Source: Punica granatum (Eukaryota; Streptophyta; Magnoliopsida; Myrtales; Lythraceae). Taken from it: 64,000 nt of DNA. Below the pieces are notes generated by a model. It was not told the origin of the DNA, did no database searches, and worked only from the letters and a program-made list of their open reading frames with translations. Every line of letters starts with the position of its first letter. The stretch's first letter is position 1. Positions 1 to 11,806 of this stretch are shown piece by piece. The DNA lies in assembly GCF_007655135.1 (NCBI RefSeq), contig NC_045132.1, positions 20,516,354-20,580,353 of the forward strand, read 5' to 3'. Made by a program: the position numbers and the translations under genes.

Positions 1-1008
1 ACATTTATAATTATTCCGCTATTTTATTACAAAGCATTCAAGTTTATATATTATATAGATTAATTAACTTTTGTGGTGTGAATGGGTTAGTATTCATGCT
101 TACTGGGTACACGGTATATTCAAAATGACCTATATATAAAATCAAATTTTCTTAAGCACAACAAGAGCATTTTAGGTAAATGTCATCATGCAAGCACATC
201 AAAGTTTAATGTTATAGAGACCATTTTGAACATTCAAATCTCTTAATGGGTTTCACACACTTATGTCTCACTGCCATATTTGTTCTTTCAAAAAAGGAAA
301 GAGTTGTTGTTGCGTGAAGCCTGCGCATCTCTCGACAAAGAGCCGCATCTCTCGCCCCGCCTGCTACTTGGAGACGCCACGTGGCGCCTCTCCCGGGCGG
401 GAGAGACTCCCGCTGGCCATAGTCTTATAGAGACCATTTTTAACCTTCAACTTTATACTAAATTCATTGCAAAGTTCTTTTTTTTTTCTCTCTCTTTTGG
501 TAGATGAAGTTTCATCTTATTATTATGTAGTGCATGAAATTTCGATCATCATGACACCATCTAGTGCTTTCGAACCAAAAAGTGTCAGCTTTATTCACAA
601 ATGTGGGCGACTACTTCTTAATGGATGGTGCAATCTTGTGATATAGGAATAATCACTTGTTAGTGCGTACTTTACCAGAACTATTTCATAGAATTCTATT
701 TTTTCATCTACAAAGCGGTGCCTACAATAATTTATGACCCGATTATGCGAAGTCTCGTGAATGGTGTTAGAAGTTAGAACCGAGACCATGGCATAATGTA
801 TGAAAACTTTATAGTTCATAGCAATTTTGATAATATTATAAAACCGAGGGACAGAAAAATAAATTAATACATAATAATGCAAAAGGTAATCGGAAATTCC
901 GCATTTGCCGACAAAAAAAATCAGTCTCTCTCGCGAAGATCACCGGAGTCACCAACCAAACTCCCACCGTCGATGCTCCGCTTCACTTCTCGCCGGAATC
1001 GCCCAGAA
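1..1008. other. Upstream region of the GET3D gene
   Basis: AT-rich DNA with no convincing coding region. It contains a short GC-rich island at about 310-420 bounded by a direct repeat (listed separately). The 5' UTR and promoter of the downstream gene should lie in roughly the last 150-300 bases, but I see no clear TATA box. The minus-strand reading frame at 595-882 has no recognisable features. Confidence 0.5.
212..450. repeat. Direct repeat flanking a GC-rich palindromic insert
   Basis: A 26-base sequence at 212-237 recurs almost unchanged at 425-450, a spacing of 213 bases. The DNA between includes a GC-rich block with two perfect palindromes: a 12-bp one centred on a G-box core CACGTG near 377-388, and an 8-bp-arm inverted repeat (CTCTCCCG/CGGGAGAG) near 389-406. 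This could be a small insertion with flanking duplication, or a duplicated promoter segment. No known family was recognised. Confidence 0.55.
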
Positions 1009-3666
1009 ATGGCGGTCACTGTACCTTTTTCCCTCTTCATTTCGAAACCCGCCTGTCCCTTTCCTTTCCCATCTCCTCCACACAGAAGAAAGTTCCGAGC
1101 TTTGACTGTGACAATGGCTTCTTCTCCCTCTTCTTCTAGTTCTCGCAGTGATGGTGATGAGGAGAAACCGACCAAATTGGTGACGTTTTTGGGTAAAGGG
1201 GGGTCCGGCAAGACCACTTCAGCTGTCTTCGCTGCTCAGGTATCCCCTGCCCCAGCTCTTGTTCCGGGTTGGCTTCAAAATCTTGATCTTTTGAGGCATT
1301 TAATAGAGTTGAATTAGCCGGAGCTTCTTCTGGGTATGTTTCTTGTTGTAAATGCATGTTGAGTACAATGCATTCTCAACATGCATTTACAAAGCTGTTG
1401 TCTTCGGTTCGGCGAGAAATCCGTTTCTTGAAATTCAGCGCTTGTTCCTGATTTTTGTAGCCATTGTGGTGTTGAACCATAATACAGATTGTGATGGACT
1501 TTTATCTGTTTCTGATATATTCAGTTTGTGGCGACGACGTGCTTTGTTTTCATTCCAATTTGAATTGTTTGAAAAAGATAAATTAAGTGCTGGTTATTGT
1601 GCCACATCAATTGGAGCATCTTGGTTTTTGCAAGGTTGAGTTCATGTATGATTGAGAGTCCCCCCCTTTCCCCTTGTCTTCTTGAAAATGGGAGCTTTTG
1701 AGCCCAACGGTAATAGTTTACATACATTGGCTAATTTTGGTTGGTGAAGTGTTTCTTCTTTAACCAATTTCTCGGTATTTCCGTTTTAAAACTCAGCATT
1801 ACGCAAGGGCAGGACTCAATACATGCTTGGTGATACATTCACAAGATCCCACCGCCGAGCATCTCCTAGATTGCAAGATCGGGCCTGCTCCTGTTACCTG
1901 CAATAGTAACCTCTCAGCTGTGAGATTGGAGACAACTAAAGTGTGTTTTCTTCTTCCTCATCCCCTCTGCTTCAATGCAATTGTTTCGTTCAATCCCTCG
2001 AAATTCCGCTGAGAAACATTTCTTATCGGACAGATGCTGCTTGAGCCTCTCAAGCGCCTCAAGGAAGCAGACGCCCGGCTTAATCTGACGCAAGGAGTTC
2101 TTGAAGGGGTGGGTAGGTGATCAACCTTTTAATATTTGATGTAATACCTCTAAAACAAATTCTGGAATGCTTCATCTACATAAGAGGTTTGGTACATTAG
2201 GTGGTGGGGGAAGAGCTAGGGGTGCTTCCTGGAATGGACTCCATATTCTCACTTTTTGCCCTGGAGAGATATGTAAGATTCACGGGGATTAAGTCGCCGA
2301 GAAACCATCAGAGGGAACGCTATGACATAGTTGTATATGACGGTATCAGCTCTGAGGAAACTCTACGGCTGATTGCTGCAAGCAGCAAAGCAAGGTCCGA
2401 ATCTCTCTCTCCCTGTACAATCCATATCTGTGTCCGACGATGATGATATTTGTCCCATAACATGATTTCCAGATTGTACTTGAAATACTTCCGAAGCATT
2501 GCTGAGAAGACAGATCTGGGAAGATTAGCTGGTCCCTCGATCATTGGGCTCGTGGATGATGCAATGAGCTTAACTGACAGCCAGTCTGTTCTCAACAGTA
2601 ATACAAGCACAAGGATATGGGACACGTTGGAAGAAATGCTACTGGTAAATGATGAATTGATTTATCAGCTTCAGTAAGGGATGGCAATTTCTTGCCCAAT
2701 ACAGTTGCGTAAGTGCAGCTTTTGCAAATATAACTGACTGGAACTGGGACCCAGCATGACACTGGCATATTTAACTCGAAACAGACCAAGTCGACCCTTT
2801 TAGAGATGAATTAAGAGTATTGTATTTTCACTTTCAACATGGCCAACATCAATCGAACTGGCAAGAACTGCGACAGGAATCTTACATTGTAATACCAACT
2901 GCCCCTTTTTGACCCAAATTCTGATGATTTCTACAGAGAGGATCCTCTGCCTTCTTGGAACAGCACAAGTTTGGTTGCTTCATTGTGATGGACCCACATA
3001 ATCCAGTCTCAGTGGACTCAGCAATACGTTACTGGGGCCGCACGATCCAATCCGGTGGTCAAGTATCTGGTGCATTTGGTATCAGCTCTCTAGACCCTAG
3101 TGAAGATTCCAACGAAAAAGTTAAAGGACTTTCGCCGATGCCTTTTGCTTTCATCCCACACCTTTCATTCTGTTCCCGTCCTGATTGGAATTCAGTCATG
3201 CTGAATTCTGCCAGCAGACAATCTCAGGAACTTCTTTCTTTGCCATCATCAAGCCATAGCAATGTGATGGCACCAGTTAAGTTTGATGCAGCAAAGAAGT
3301 CGGTGACTCTTCTCATGCCTGGCTTTGACAAGTCAGAGATCAAGCTTTATCAGGTTCATTTTAAATCCATCATCATGCTGTAGATATCAAGCCTTTATAT
3401 CTGCTGCAATTTGTTCATATATTCTACAATTGTGTGGTAAATGGTCATGTGGCATGCCCTTTTCTTGATTATTGGACAAATTTTGATAGTTTCCTTATTC
3501 ACTTTTTTCTCTGTTGGAATGCTGCAAAATGCAGTATAGGGGAGGATCCGAGCTATTGGTGGAAGCAGGAGATCAGAGACGCGTAATTTCTTTGCCGTCG
3601 GATATCCAGGGTAAAGTGGCAGGTGCCAAGTTTGTTGATCGGAGCCTAGTTATTACCATGCGATAA
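1009..3666 (+). CDS. GET3D: GET3D-like ArsA/GET3-family ATPase, plastid type
   Basis: Seven exons: 1009-1239, 1797-1940, 2034-2108, 2201-2394, 2473-2644, 2937-3353, 3535-3666, all phases consistent, giving 454 residues. The N-terminus is basic and Ser/Pro-rich like a transit peptide. The P-loop GKGGSGKT is at about residues 62-69. The last ~70 residues form an HSP20-like (alpha-crystallin-type) domain following the motif [14 protein letters not shown], ending in ITMR. This layout matches Arabidopsis At1g26090 (GET3d), which is nearly the same length. The family is a dimeric deviant-Walker ATPase related to tail-anchored-protein targeting; GET3d is plastid-located and its client is not settled. 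In-frame upstream Mets at 877 and 973 are possible starts; I chose 1009 because the transit-like sequence begins there. The gene converges on CHUP1, with a MITE between their 3' ends. Confidence 0.9.
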
Positions 3667-4615
3667 CTCAACGACTAACCATTCCTGCGCTGATAACGTG
3701 AGTTCAGTTAGATTCGATGTAAGAGTAGAAAAACCAATATAAGATTTTTGCATTCTTTCTTCATTGATAGATCATCATACTTCGGCCCGTTTAATTTCGC
3801 AATTTGATTTTAAGATTTTAATTCTAACTTTAACTCTACTCACTATACAACAAAAGTCAACAACACAATTATTAATTTTTTATTTTTCTTCAATTTTTTT
3901 TAACCATTTAATTAAATTTTTAATAATAAATTCTCTCAATTGTTCATTACTTTTTTCATAATTCAACAATACAATCATTTTTTTAAATTATTCATTACTT
4001 TTTCACACTTTTTCTCATAATTCAACATCACAATTATTATAAATCAATTAAAATAAAAACTCAACCCAACTCTGTAAAATCAAACACATTATTGGATTTA
4101 GTTCGGCCATCCTTGCAGTTAGATGCAACTCTGGGTTGCCAACCGAAATATTTGGCCGTCGAACTTATTATGTGAACGATAATTCGCGTAACAACTTTCC
4201 TGGTACTTTCTTTGAAATGAAAACTGTCTTCACTCCAAACTATGCTGAACCCAGCCAGGTGTCTTGTGATTTCATAAAGCCTTCAGCAACACAATGGAAT
4301 CATAAAGGAAAAGAGATTTGAGAATATAGCGACAGCAAAGGACCATTGTACACCGACAAGCCACCCCACCCGATCCAACAGTCGAAATCCGGAAAACCTC
4401 CTGAGGGCATCTGTTATGTCGAACATATTGAGACAGTTCGCGCTTTGTACTGAGCTATTGTGCATTTTACAACTTTACAAATACAATGCTCATTGTTGAT
4501 TGTACAACTTTTACGTGTTGTATAGGGAGAAAGAAGGCTTCAATGTGTACAGAAAAAAAGTATCAGAGATGATTTTAGAAGAATGGTACATTACAAGGAG
4601 ATATGATATCTTCAT
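3667..4615. other. Convergent intergenic region (GET3D / CHUP1 3' ends)
   Basis: Holds the 3' UTRs of two convergent genes. About 300 bases in the middle are a MITE-like repeat (listed separately). No coding region is seen. Confidence 0.6.
3788..4090. mobile_element. MITE-like element, copy A of the 'CTCAACTC' family
   Basis: An AT-rich element of about 300 bp with degenerate terminal inverted repeats: the left end reads like GTTTAATTT...TTTAACTCTACTC, and the right end is its approximate complement, finishing in AATCAAACAC. It shares internal blocks (TTCATTACTTTTT, CATAATTCAACA, CACAATTATTA) with elements at 18801-18929, 22036-22340 (opposite strand) and 31185-31511. Class is inferred from size, termini and copy number. 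No transposase is present and no clear target duplication was found. Confidence 0.6.
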
Positions 4616-7600
4616 TCACGATGGCTCGGGCTTGTTTTCTTCCCCGGTTTGTGTACTAATGCGACTCCTTAGATCTTCAAAAGCCTTCATGCTCTCCGCG
4701 TCAAATCCACCCGCAAACTGGAAAACAACGATAATTTCCTTATTAGCTGCATGATTCACGAACACTATTTGCAATCCTCAACGCGCAAAAGAGAAAAGAA
4801 AGAAAAGGCTGTGGACTTCGAGAATTGCCGATGTAAATCACAGATGTGCAGTAAATTTCACGAGTAAGCACTTCAATACCAGCAGCACCCGTTTACATAA
4901 TTTTCAAGAATGATGAAATGCTTCCATTACTGGATTTTAAAGCTTGGGCGGATGAGGCGAACAGAAGAGAGATGTACCTGATGGACCCGGAAAGCAAATC
5001 TCACGCCTTGCAGAACCAAAAACTCTCTGTTGGGTTCTTTCTCGGGCCCGCTCAACGCATCAAGCTCCAAGGCAACTCGCTTCATGTACTTCCTTGCCAA
5101 CTGAACTGATGACAGCTTGATCTGCGAAATAGGAAACGTCTCAATGTCCATATTTACACCGCTAATTGCCATGACTGCAACGTGTGAATTTACTCGGAAT
5201 TTCCATAAGGTTCCTTCTTCATTTACTCTTTAAGGAATAAAAATATGGAAAGCCTTGAGAAATTCTTTCGTCCCGTTTATTTTAAGGTACCTTGCCAACA
5301 ACTCCTGTATCTGATAACCAATCAACTGGGATCCCGAACTCCTTGTATCTCGAAATAGCCATGTCCCTCGTTCGCAGTAGTGCATAAACACTCTGCTCAA
5401 CTCTGTCAGAACATAAAATGCAGAGGGAATGAAACTTACTTCAAGATGTAAACATTTAGAACTAAATTATCACGCAACAAATTGGAGCAGCACATACTTT
5501 TCAAGCAATGAGTACATCTTCTTTAGGGCAGCTTCACATGGGAGCTTGGGATCATCATCGAAAGAGGAAACTCGTTTCTCCAACTTCATCAAATCCTGGT
5601 ACTCGAATGCTGCCTCTCTCAATGCATCTGCTTTACTTTCGGGCCAATCGAAATGCTTCAATACTGCCCTTTCATCAACCTGACGGAAGCATAATACAGC
5701 ACCTCAGTATATACAATTACTCTGAAAATAAACAAACCTACCAGCTAAAAATATGGTAAAATGGCACGCATTTTTTGCCAGATATACAGCTGCGTACCAA
5801 GAAGGAAAGCTCCTCATCTAGCCAGTTCACAAAGGCCACCAAATCTTCTACACTGGCAAAGGAAGCTGCTCTAACTTCGGTGGCTAGGGACTGAACGAAA
5901 TCACCCTGAGTTTCCACATCAGCTTTCACCTATACCAGCCCAACAAAAGAAAAAGCTCAGTTGGAAGTTCAGCTTCAAAGGTGTAAAGGAACTATAGTGA
6001 GGTGAGGAAAGAAGGGAGAGTAAACTCACAGCTAACAGGAATGATGACCGATTCTCAATCTCCCCGATCATGTTGCTCCTAGCATCCGCAACATTCAATG
6101 ATGAAGAAAGAAGGGACGAAGTGTCCTTTTTCGCCTCCCGTTTCATCAGTGTCTGATAGAACTCAACCAGCTCAGGAGCACGATGGACTTTATCGCCACT
6201 TCCTGGCCCTCTGGGAAGGCTCCCTGGTGGCGGAGGAGGCCTGGGTGGCCCTCCACCAGGTGGTGGTGGAGGCAGTGGAACACCTGGTGGTGGTGGGGGA
6301 GGTGGTGGTGGGCCGCCTGGCACAGCAGTGGGACCAGTGCTAGTAAAAGCAGCTCCAGATGACTTAGGAGGAGGTCGAGGAACTCTTGGAGGCCTCCGCT
6401 CGATCTCCTGGAGCTTCATCTTGCTCACCGCAGGAGATTCCTCTGTCTTATTACCCGATTGGTCAGTTGAGTCGGTTGGCTTCTTTTCCTTTATTTGTGA
6501 GAGCTTCGGGGGCAGCATCACAGGCATCATCCTCCCTCCATCGTCCTTGGACCTAGAGTCGAGACTTGAACCTGAGCTTCTAATAGCATTACCAAATTTC
6601 TCAGCCCTTGCCTGCTCAGCTCTTTCTTTGATCTGCTTCTCCCTCTCCAGGGCCAACTTGTGACGGTCCTTGTACGCGGGGTACTTCTCATCCAACACTC
6701 CCTCAACGGACTTAGACATCAGATGAAACGAGGACACCACGGAGTTCAAGGAATCACCTCCAGGAGTCTTTGGAGAATTATTAGCACCCTCCAGCTCCAT
6801 CCTACCAAACGTAGTGATGGCTACACTATCCCCTGCATTCCTGAGCATCAAAGACTCAAGGGGGCCCTTTGGGCGGAGATTCATGCTCGCCCTACTGGGA
6901 GAGCCCGAGAATGATCTTGCAGGTGACGAGAAAGCACTTGAATCATCCTTGCTCCTTCCCCACTTCTTTAACTTCTGTATCAAGCTTGGTTTCTTACTCA
7001 AACTACTATACCTGCTCATAGAACTATCAATAGATGCATTGTCGAAATCTTCACTCCCAGGAGAAGATGGATGAGAGAAGTTGCTCTCAAGATCTGTGTC
7101 CCCTTGGCCTCGTTCAGATTCTGCGTACTCTAACATTAATTGCTTAGCTCTCTCTTTTGACCTTGGGCTCAGGCTCTTGTTGAGATCACGTGCTGATATT
7201 TTTCCCTGTGGTGTTTGGAAATTCCGTAGCTCAAACCTCAAGCAAGCATTGACCCACCGGAGGTAGACCAGCTCTTCGACTTCACTGAACCGGTTCATCT
7301 GGAGACCTTCCACTTGCTTCAACAGGTCCTCGTTCGCATGCCTCAGTTTGTTGACCTCTTCCCTCGCCGCAGCAACCATGTCACTCTGCAACAAGAGTAT
7401 TTGAGTTGCTTGGTTATGAATGAATTCTACCGTTTTCTATTTTCATTTGCTGAAAACCGTGAAGTTCAGTAGAATTTCAACAGCAAATTTCCAGGTTCTC
7501 ACTAATGGTGATATTATTTAAGATGCAGCTCAACCTTTCTTTCTTCTTTTGTAAAACCTTTCTGATTTCCCTATCTCTTCAAAATGAAAATAGAAAATCA

Positions 7601-9014
7601 GCCATGATGCATGGACTCATTGTCTTCTTTAGACAAGCAAAATGGAACCAAAACAAGGGTTACTATTTTTTCCAATGAAAGAACTGCCGAAACTAGAAAC
7701 TATACAAAATAAAAAATAATGGCAACTACATATTAAACTCAATTTCAAAAAGTCGAAGCAGAAAGAAAAACATCTTTACGGGGAAAAAAAAAAGGGGAAA
7801 TTTTGGTATCTCAACAAAGTAAAAATCAGTTCTAACCTCTGTCATGTTTTCGAGTTTTGTAGCTCTAGCTTCAGTGGCATCAAGTTTCACAATCAATTCC
7901 CTCTTCTCATGCTGAAGTTCTCTGTTTATCCTCTTGAGCTCCACAACTTCCACCTCCAACTCCTTCACAGCCTTCAGCTTCTTCTCAACATCAACATCGT
8001 TCTTCACCGCTGCCTCCTCCTTCGCCTGAAGGGTCGAGACCTGCTGCTTAAGCAGCAATAGTTGCCCCTTTGTCTGGTTAGCATCTAACTGAATTTGCCT
8101 TTGGAGCTCCTTAATCTTATTCTGTGCCACCTTGAGCTCCTTCTTTGCTGAAGCTCCCACTGAGATCTCATCCTGAAGCTTCTTCCTCTCAGCTTGCAAC
8201 GAGTTAATAGTGATGTTTAACATGTCGATCTCAACGGTTTTTATCTTCAGCTGTCTCTGCAGCTCCAGAACATCTGACTCCTGTTCCTTCAGCCCATAAT
8301 ACTCGAGAAGTTCTCCTTCAAGCTTCACTTCTCTTTCCTCCAACTCCTTCACTAGTCTACGCAACCTCTCAAGTTCATTTGCATTGTTTGCCATCTCAGT
8401 TTCATAAACCATGTCCTTGTTTGCCTCATCGGATTTATCAGGTAATGGGAAATCAATCTCTCCTGACAGAAGATCTTCAAATTCAGGTAAAATATCTTCA
8501 TCGTCGAGGTAAGGAGTGTTGCGGGAAGCTGAATTAAATATGCTGCTGATCAATTTGACTTCCTCCTCCTCTTCCTCCTCCCCCTACTCGCACAGTGAAT
8601 TGAAACATGATTGAGAAATGGAGTATAATATTTAAATCAGCACTACAATACAGAATGGAAAAACGAGATATAAAAGAAGCTTACATCCCCCTCTTTGACA
8701 CCACCCGAAGAATATATTCGCTGCACCTTGTCTTGCTCGTAATCTTGTTGCTGCTTTGACCTTGCTCCATCATTATCTGGGATTAGAGTTAGTGGAATTC
8801 AGATGATGCTTTCTTCGGCAAAAATTTCACAGAAAAAGTAATATATTATGAACGCTATTAACAATAATTCAAATTGTATCCGAATAATTGAAGACATTGA
8901 ATGAAAAAGATTGAAGACATTGATACCTCGAGGCCTTGAGGACTTAACGTTGAGCTGCTTGACTGCATAAGCTGCAATGGAAGCAGCTACCAAGAAGCCT
9001 AACCTCACTATCAT
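4616..9014 (-). CDS. CHUP1: CHLOROPLAST UNUSUAL POSITIONING 1 (CHUP1)
   Basis: Nine exons on the minus strand: 8927-9014, 8685-8776, 7837-8583, 6030-7385, 5798-5929, 5498-5679, 5291-5402, 4978-5121, 4616-4717; all phases close, giving 984 residues (Arabidopsis CHUP1 is about 1004). An N-terminal hydrophobic segment (MIVRLGFLVAASIAAYAV) is the chloroplast outer-envelope anchor. An acidic run and the motif DILPEFEDLLSGEI follow, then a long coiled coil (about residues 100-340), a Ser-rich basic region, a proline-rich motif (about 660-700) and the conserved C-terminal domain with NKVHRAPELVEFYQ-like and LLQGVRFAFRVHQ-like motifs. CHUP1 binds actin and profilin, promotes actin polymerisation at the chloroplast envelope and drives light-dependent chloroplast movement. 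The downstream (minus-strand) neighbour is GET3D, convergent. The non-coding 5' region holds a (GA)n tract. Confidence 0.97.
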
Positions 9015-9578
9015 GTCGGAACTGCCGAAGATGGATTCTCAACCATCACCCCCATAACTTGAAAACTCACACCATAAGTTTCTGAAGTCGGAATGGAACA
9101 GTGGAGCAGCTCATAACATATCCCCTATGAGCAGTTGCACTGTGCAAAGTAGCATCAAAACCCAATATCAGAGTTCGAGCTAGTCCCATGAGCACGAAAA
9201 GTAATCCATCTTATCAGGCTTATGGGAAACCAAGTGAAAGAGTTTGGCACGCTTTATTCGGCTTTTGGATAATATGTAAAGAATTCCAAAGCAAGGTCTT
9301 GTTGCTAAGAGCTACAGCAACCACCAAATAACTAGTGGCCAATCTTTCTCCAGTGGAATGAGAACATACCAAGAAGATGGTGGGGTTAACGAGTGACCAC
9401 ATCCCTCCGAGAGAAGAATATATGCAGAGCTAAGAAACATGTCTATAAGCAAGACACAGACAGCCTCCAGAAACTGTAATTTTGAGAAAGACCAAGAGAA
9501 AACCAAATTGCGTCTCTCGTCTGGCCGTTAGAGATTGGAGTGGAAGAGTGAAAAGGAGGGCAAATATAGATTCTTGCA

Positions 9579-9615
<37 letters not shown>

Positions 9616-10742
9616 GAGACACATTTTCTTGAAGGTTGTCAAATCCACCCAATTAATACTATGGTTGGATGTTATACAGCTAAACTTTGGTAGGTGGCAG
9701 TCCATTTATTTTCCAGTCTGAAGGGACCAAATTACGACTAACAATAATCATCCAATGTATGCATACACATCTCATCAGTCTCAGCCACCCAATCAAAGTC
9801 TCAAGCTTCCTCTCAACAGTTGTGATCCAAACAGGACCCACAGACACGTAAATGAGATCAAAAATCTTAGTGGGTTAGATAAATCTTTGAGCCAAGTGAA
9901 AAGAAGCCAACCAAAAAGCAAAAAAAAGTGAGACTTTTTGTTGGTTGATTGGCCCTTCCCAATCTTTTTGGCTTCTCTCTGAGATGTCATGGTAGAGGTT
10001 TTGTTTTATCTGACAAAAAAGAACCACAGGCTCTATATATCCTCAGACCTTATCTCCTTCGGTTTTTTATGGATGGAAACGTTCTGGCTTTGGGTTGCCC
10101 AGGAGATATCAGTCATATGCAAGAAAATTAAATAAAAAAAAAAACTAGGATAATGAGAAAATTAAAATCTCAACATCCAAGACGCTTTCCACCGAAAAAG
10201 GATCAATTTTCTCAATTTATAGAAGTCGACCTCACGATCAGATAAACCCAGCTTAAAACTTCCGAAGGCATAGGTAAACCCGAATTCACAGAGGGGAAAA
10301 ACACTCGGGCATGCTATTTTCTAACACTTGCTTTAGAAAAATAGCCAGTCTAAATATAACCCAGCACATTTTTTAAGGAGAACTGAGAAATTTTTTAAAA
10401 GGACATCAGAGATGAGTCGTTTGGCCGAGGAATTTGCTGGTGTTAACTAATCGATGGGGATATTTCTCAAAACCCAAACAAGCAAAGAGGAAAGGGGCAC
10501 AACGATGTCTCCCTCTGTGTCATGAATGTTATGGGCTCCACTCTTCCCTGTCCTTGTTGTTTGCACCAGAATTTTCATCCTCAAGTTCAAGCAATAATCT
10601 TCACAAGAAAATGAAAAAAAAAAAAGAAGAAGAAGAAAAAATCGATCTTTGTACTTCTTTTCGATGAAACTAGCTAGGAGACTAGCCATTCGTCGAATAC
10701 ACAACCACAAAGCAGTGTCGTGGAAGATGGGTTTCTCCATTT
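9015..10742. other. 5' region of CHUP1
   Basis: Presumed CHUP1 5' UTR and promoter on the minus strand. It includes a (CT)n run at 9582-9612 and otherwise AT-rich DNA with A- and T-rich stretches near 10130 and 10620. No other convincing gene; the plus-strand frames at 9482-9721 and 10434-10667 are low-complexity translations. Confidence 0.5.
9582..9612 (-). repeat. (GA)n microsatellite in the CHUP1 5' region
   Basis: About 15 CT units on the plus strand, hence GA on the CHUP1 sense strand, about 570 bases before the CHUP1 start codon. GA tracts are common in plant 5' UTRs and promoters and can bind BPC/GAGA factors; a regulatory role here is inference. Confidence 0.85.
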
Positions 10743-11025
10743 TCATGAGATGAGACAGTAATTTTGGCTGCAGAGACACAGACAGGACAAAGCAGCCCGC
10801 AAACAATCATTGATTCCTCCAACCAAAAGCTGGGTTAGAATTAGAAAGGGTCGCAAGAAGAGGCATGAGAAGGGAGAGAGCAGTGTCTAACCTGTTTGAG
10901 GCAGTGAGCACTGTCCATGGGGACAGCTTCAGAGAGAGGCCACCGGAGTTGGCCAGTTGGGGGTTGGGGTCTTGATGGAAGGAAGACTTCCGCAGCGCCT
11001 CAATTGCATTTGCCGCTGGCGGCAT
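10743..11025 (-). CDS. Possible small two-exon ORF (52 residues), unknown
   Basis: A minus-strand ATG at 11025 opens an exon to 10892 that ends in a good donor (AACAG|GTTAGAC). A strong acceptor follows after 124 bases (TCTCTGCAG), and exon 2 (10767-10743) closes the frame after eight codons. The product starts MPPAANAIEALRKSSFHQDP. Codon composition and GC are gene-like compared with flanking AT-rich DNA. I do not recognise the family. Alternatives are an upstream exon of the CHUP1 transcript carrying an upstream ORF, the 5' end of a longer gene spliced differently, or chance. Confidence 0.3.
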
Positions 11026-11806
11026 TTTCAAAAGCCGTCCTGCTTTTGTATGTTGGCAGAAGCTCGGGCCTGATTTCCTGATTTACTTAACAATGATTGT
11101 GTCTGAGCATGCCATGTCGACAACAGATAATATCGTAGTCATGATATCCATAAAATGCGAACATCGAGTAACGTACATTTGATGAGACATACTCGGCACA
11201 TTTGATAATTTCGTGATTCGCAAGTTCGACATTCAGTTTCACAATGGAATTTCGAGCTCAGAGAATATGTTCCACTTAAGGGTTATATTGAGACCACTCG
11301 GGAGTCGAAGTAAACTGCGAACTGCAAAAATGGCAAGTCACATGAAAAATTATAACAGAATGATCCGCATCATAACGCCGTTCTCCAACCACATCCGAGT
11401 AACTACATAGGAGAAAATCGGGAACAGAATCGGGTGGTTTGATTGTCTTACACTTATGTAGTGTAATAATTGCCATTGGATGGCTACCTTATGTTGTTTC
11501 CAGCAGCTTCACTGAAGTATTTGCAAATAAAAAGACATTCTATTATGCTTCCACAGCAAGCAACGGTTGACATACATTGACAGGTGACAGTACATTAAAA
11601 CTGGGACTCCGGAGACGTTGTTTCAATTTCCACCTTTGATCCATTTGACTCGGTTCAAGATTAAAAAACGTAAAAGCCTTGCACCTGCAGCCCAGGTGAA
11701 AAAAGATTACAGGAAATGGGAAATCACAAGCTGCAGCTGCATCGGAGGATGGAAACTACTTTTGCCCATATGAATCTCCCTGTGCTGAAGAAAAGAGGGG
11801 CAGTTG
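11026..11806. other. Intergenic region with no gene seen
   Basis: Between the possible small ORF and the 3' end of the SLH-domain gene. It should contain the 3' UTR of that gene just left of 11807 (minus strand). No repeats or coding regions stand out. Confidence 0.5.

Noticed and set aside
595..882. 95-residue minus-strand frame
   Set aside because: AT-driven composition, no domain, no splice context.
5429..7266. Plus-strand frames inside CHUP1
   Set aside because: Antisense shadows of CHUP1 exons; the minus-strand reading is continuous and matches the family.
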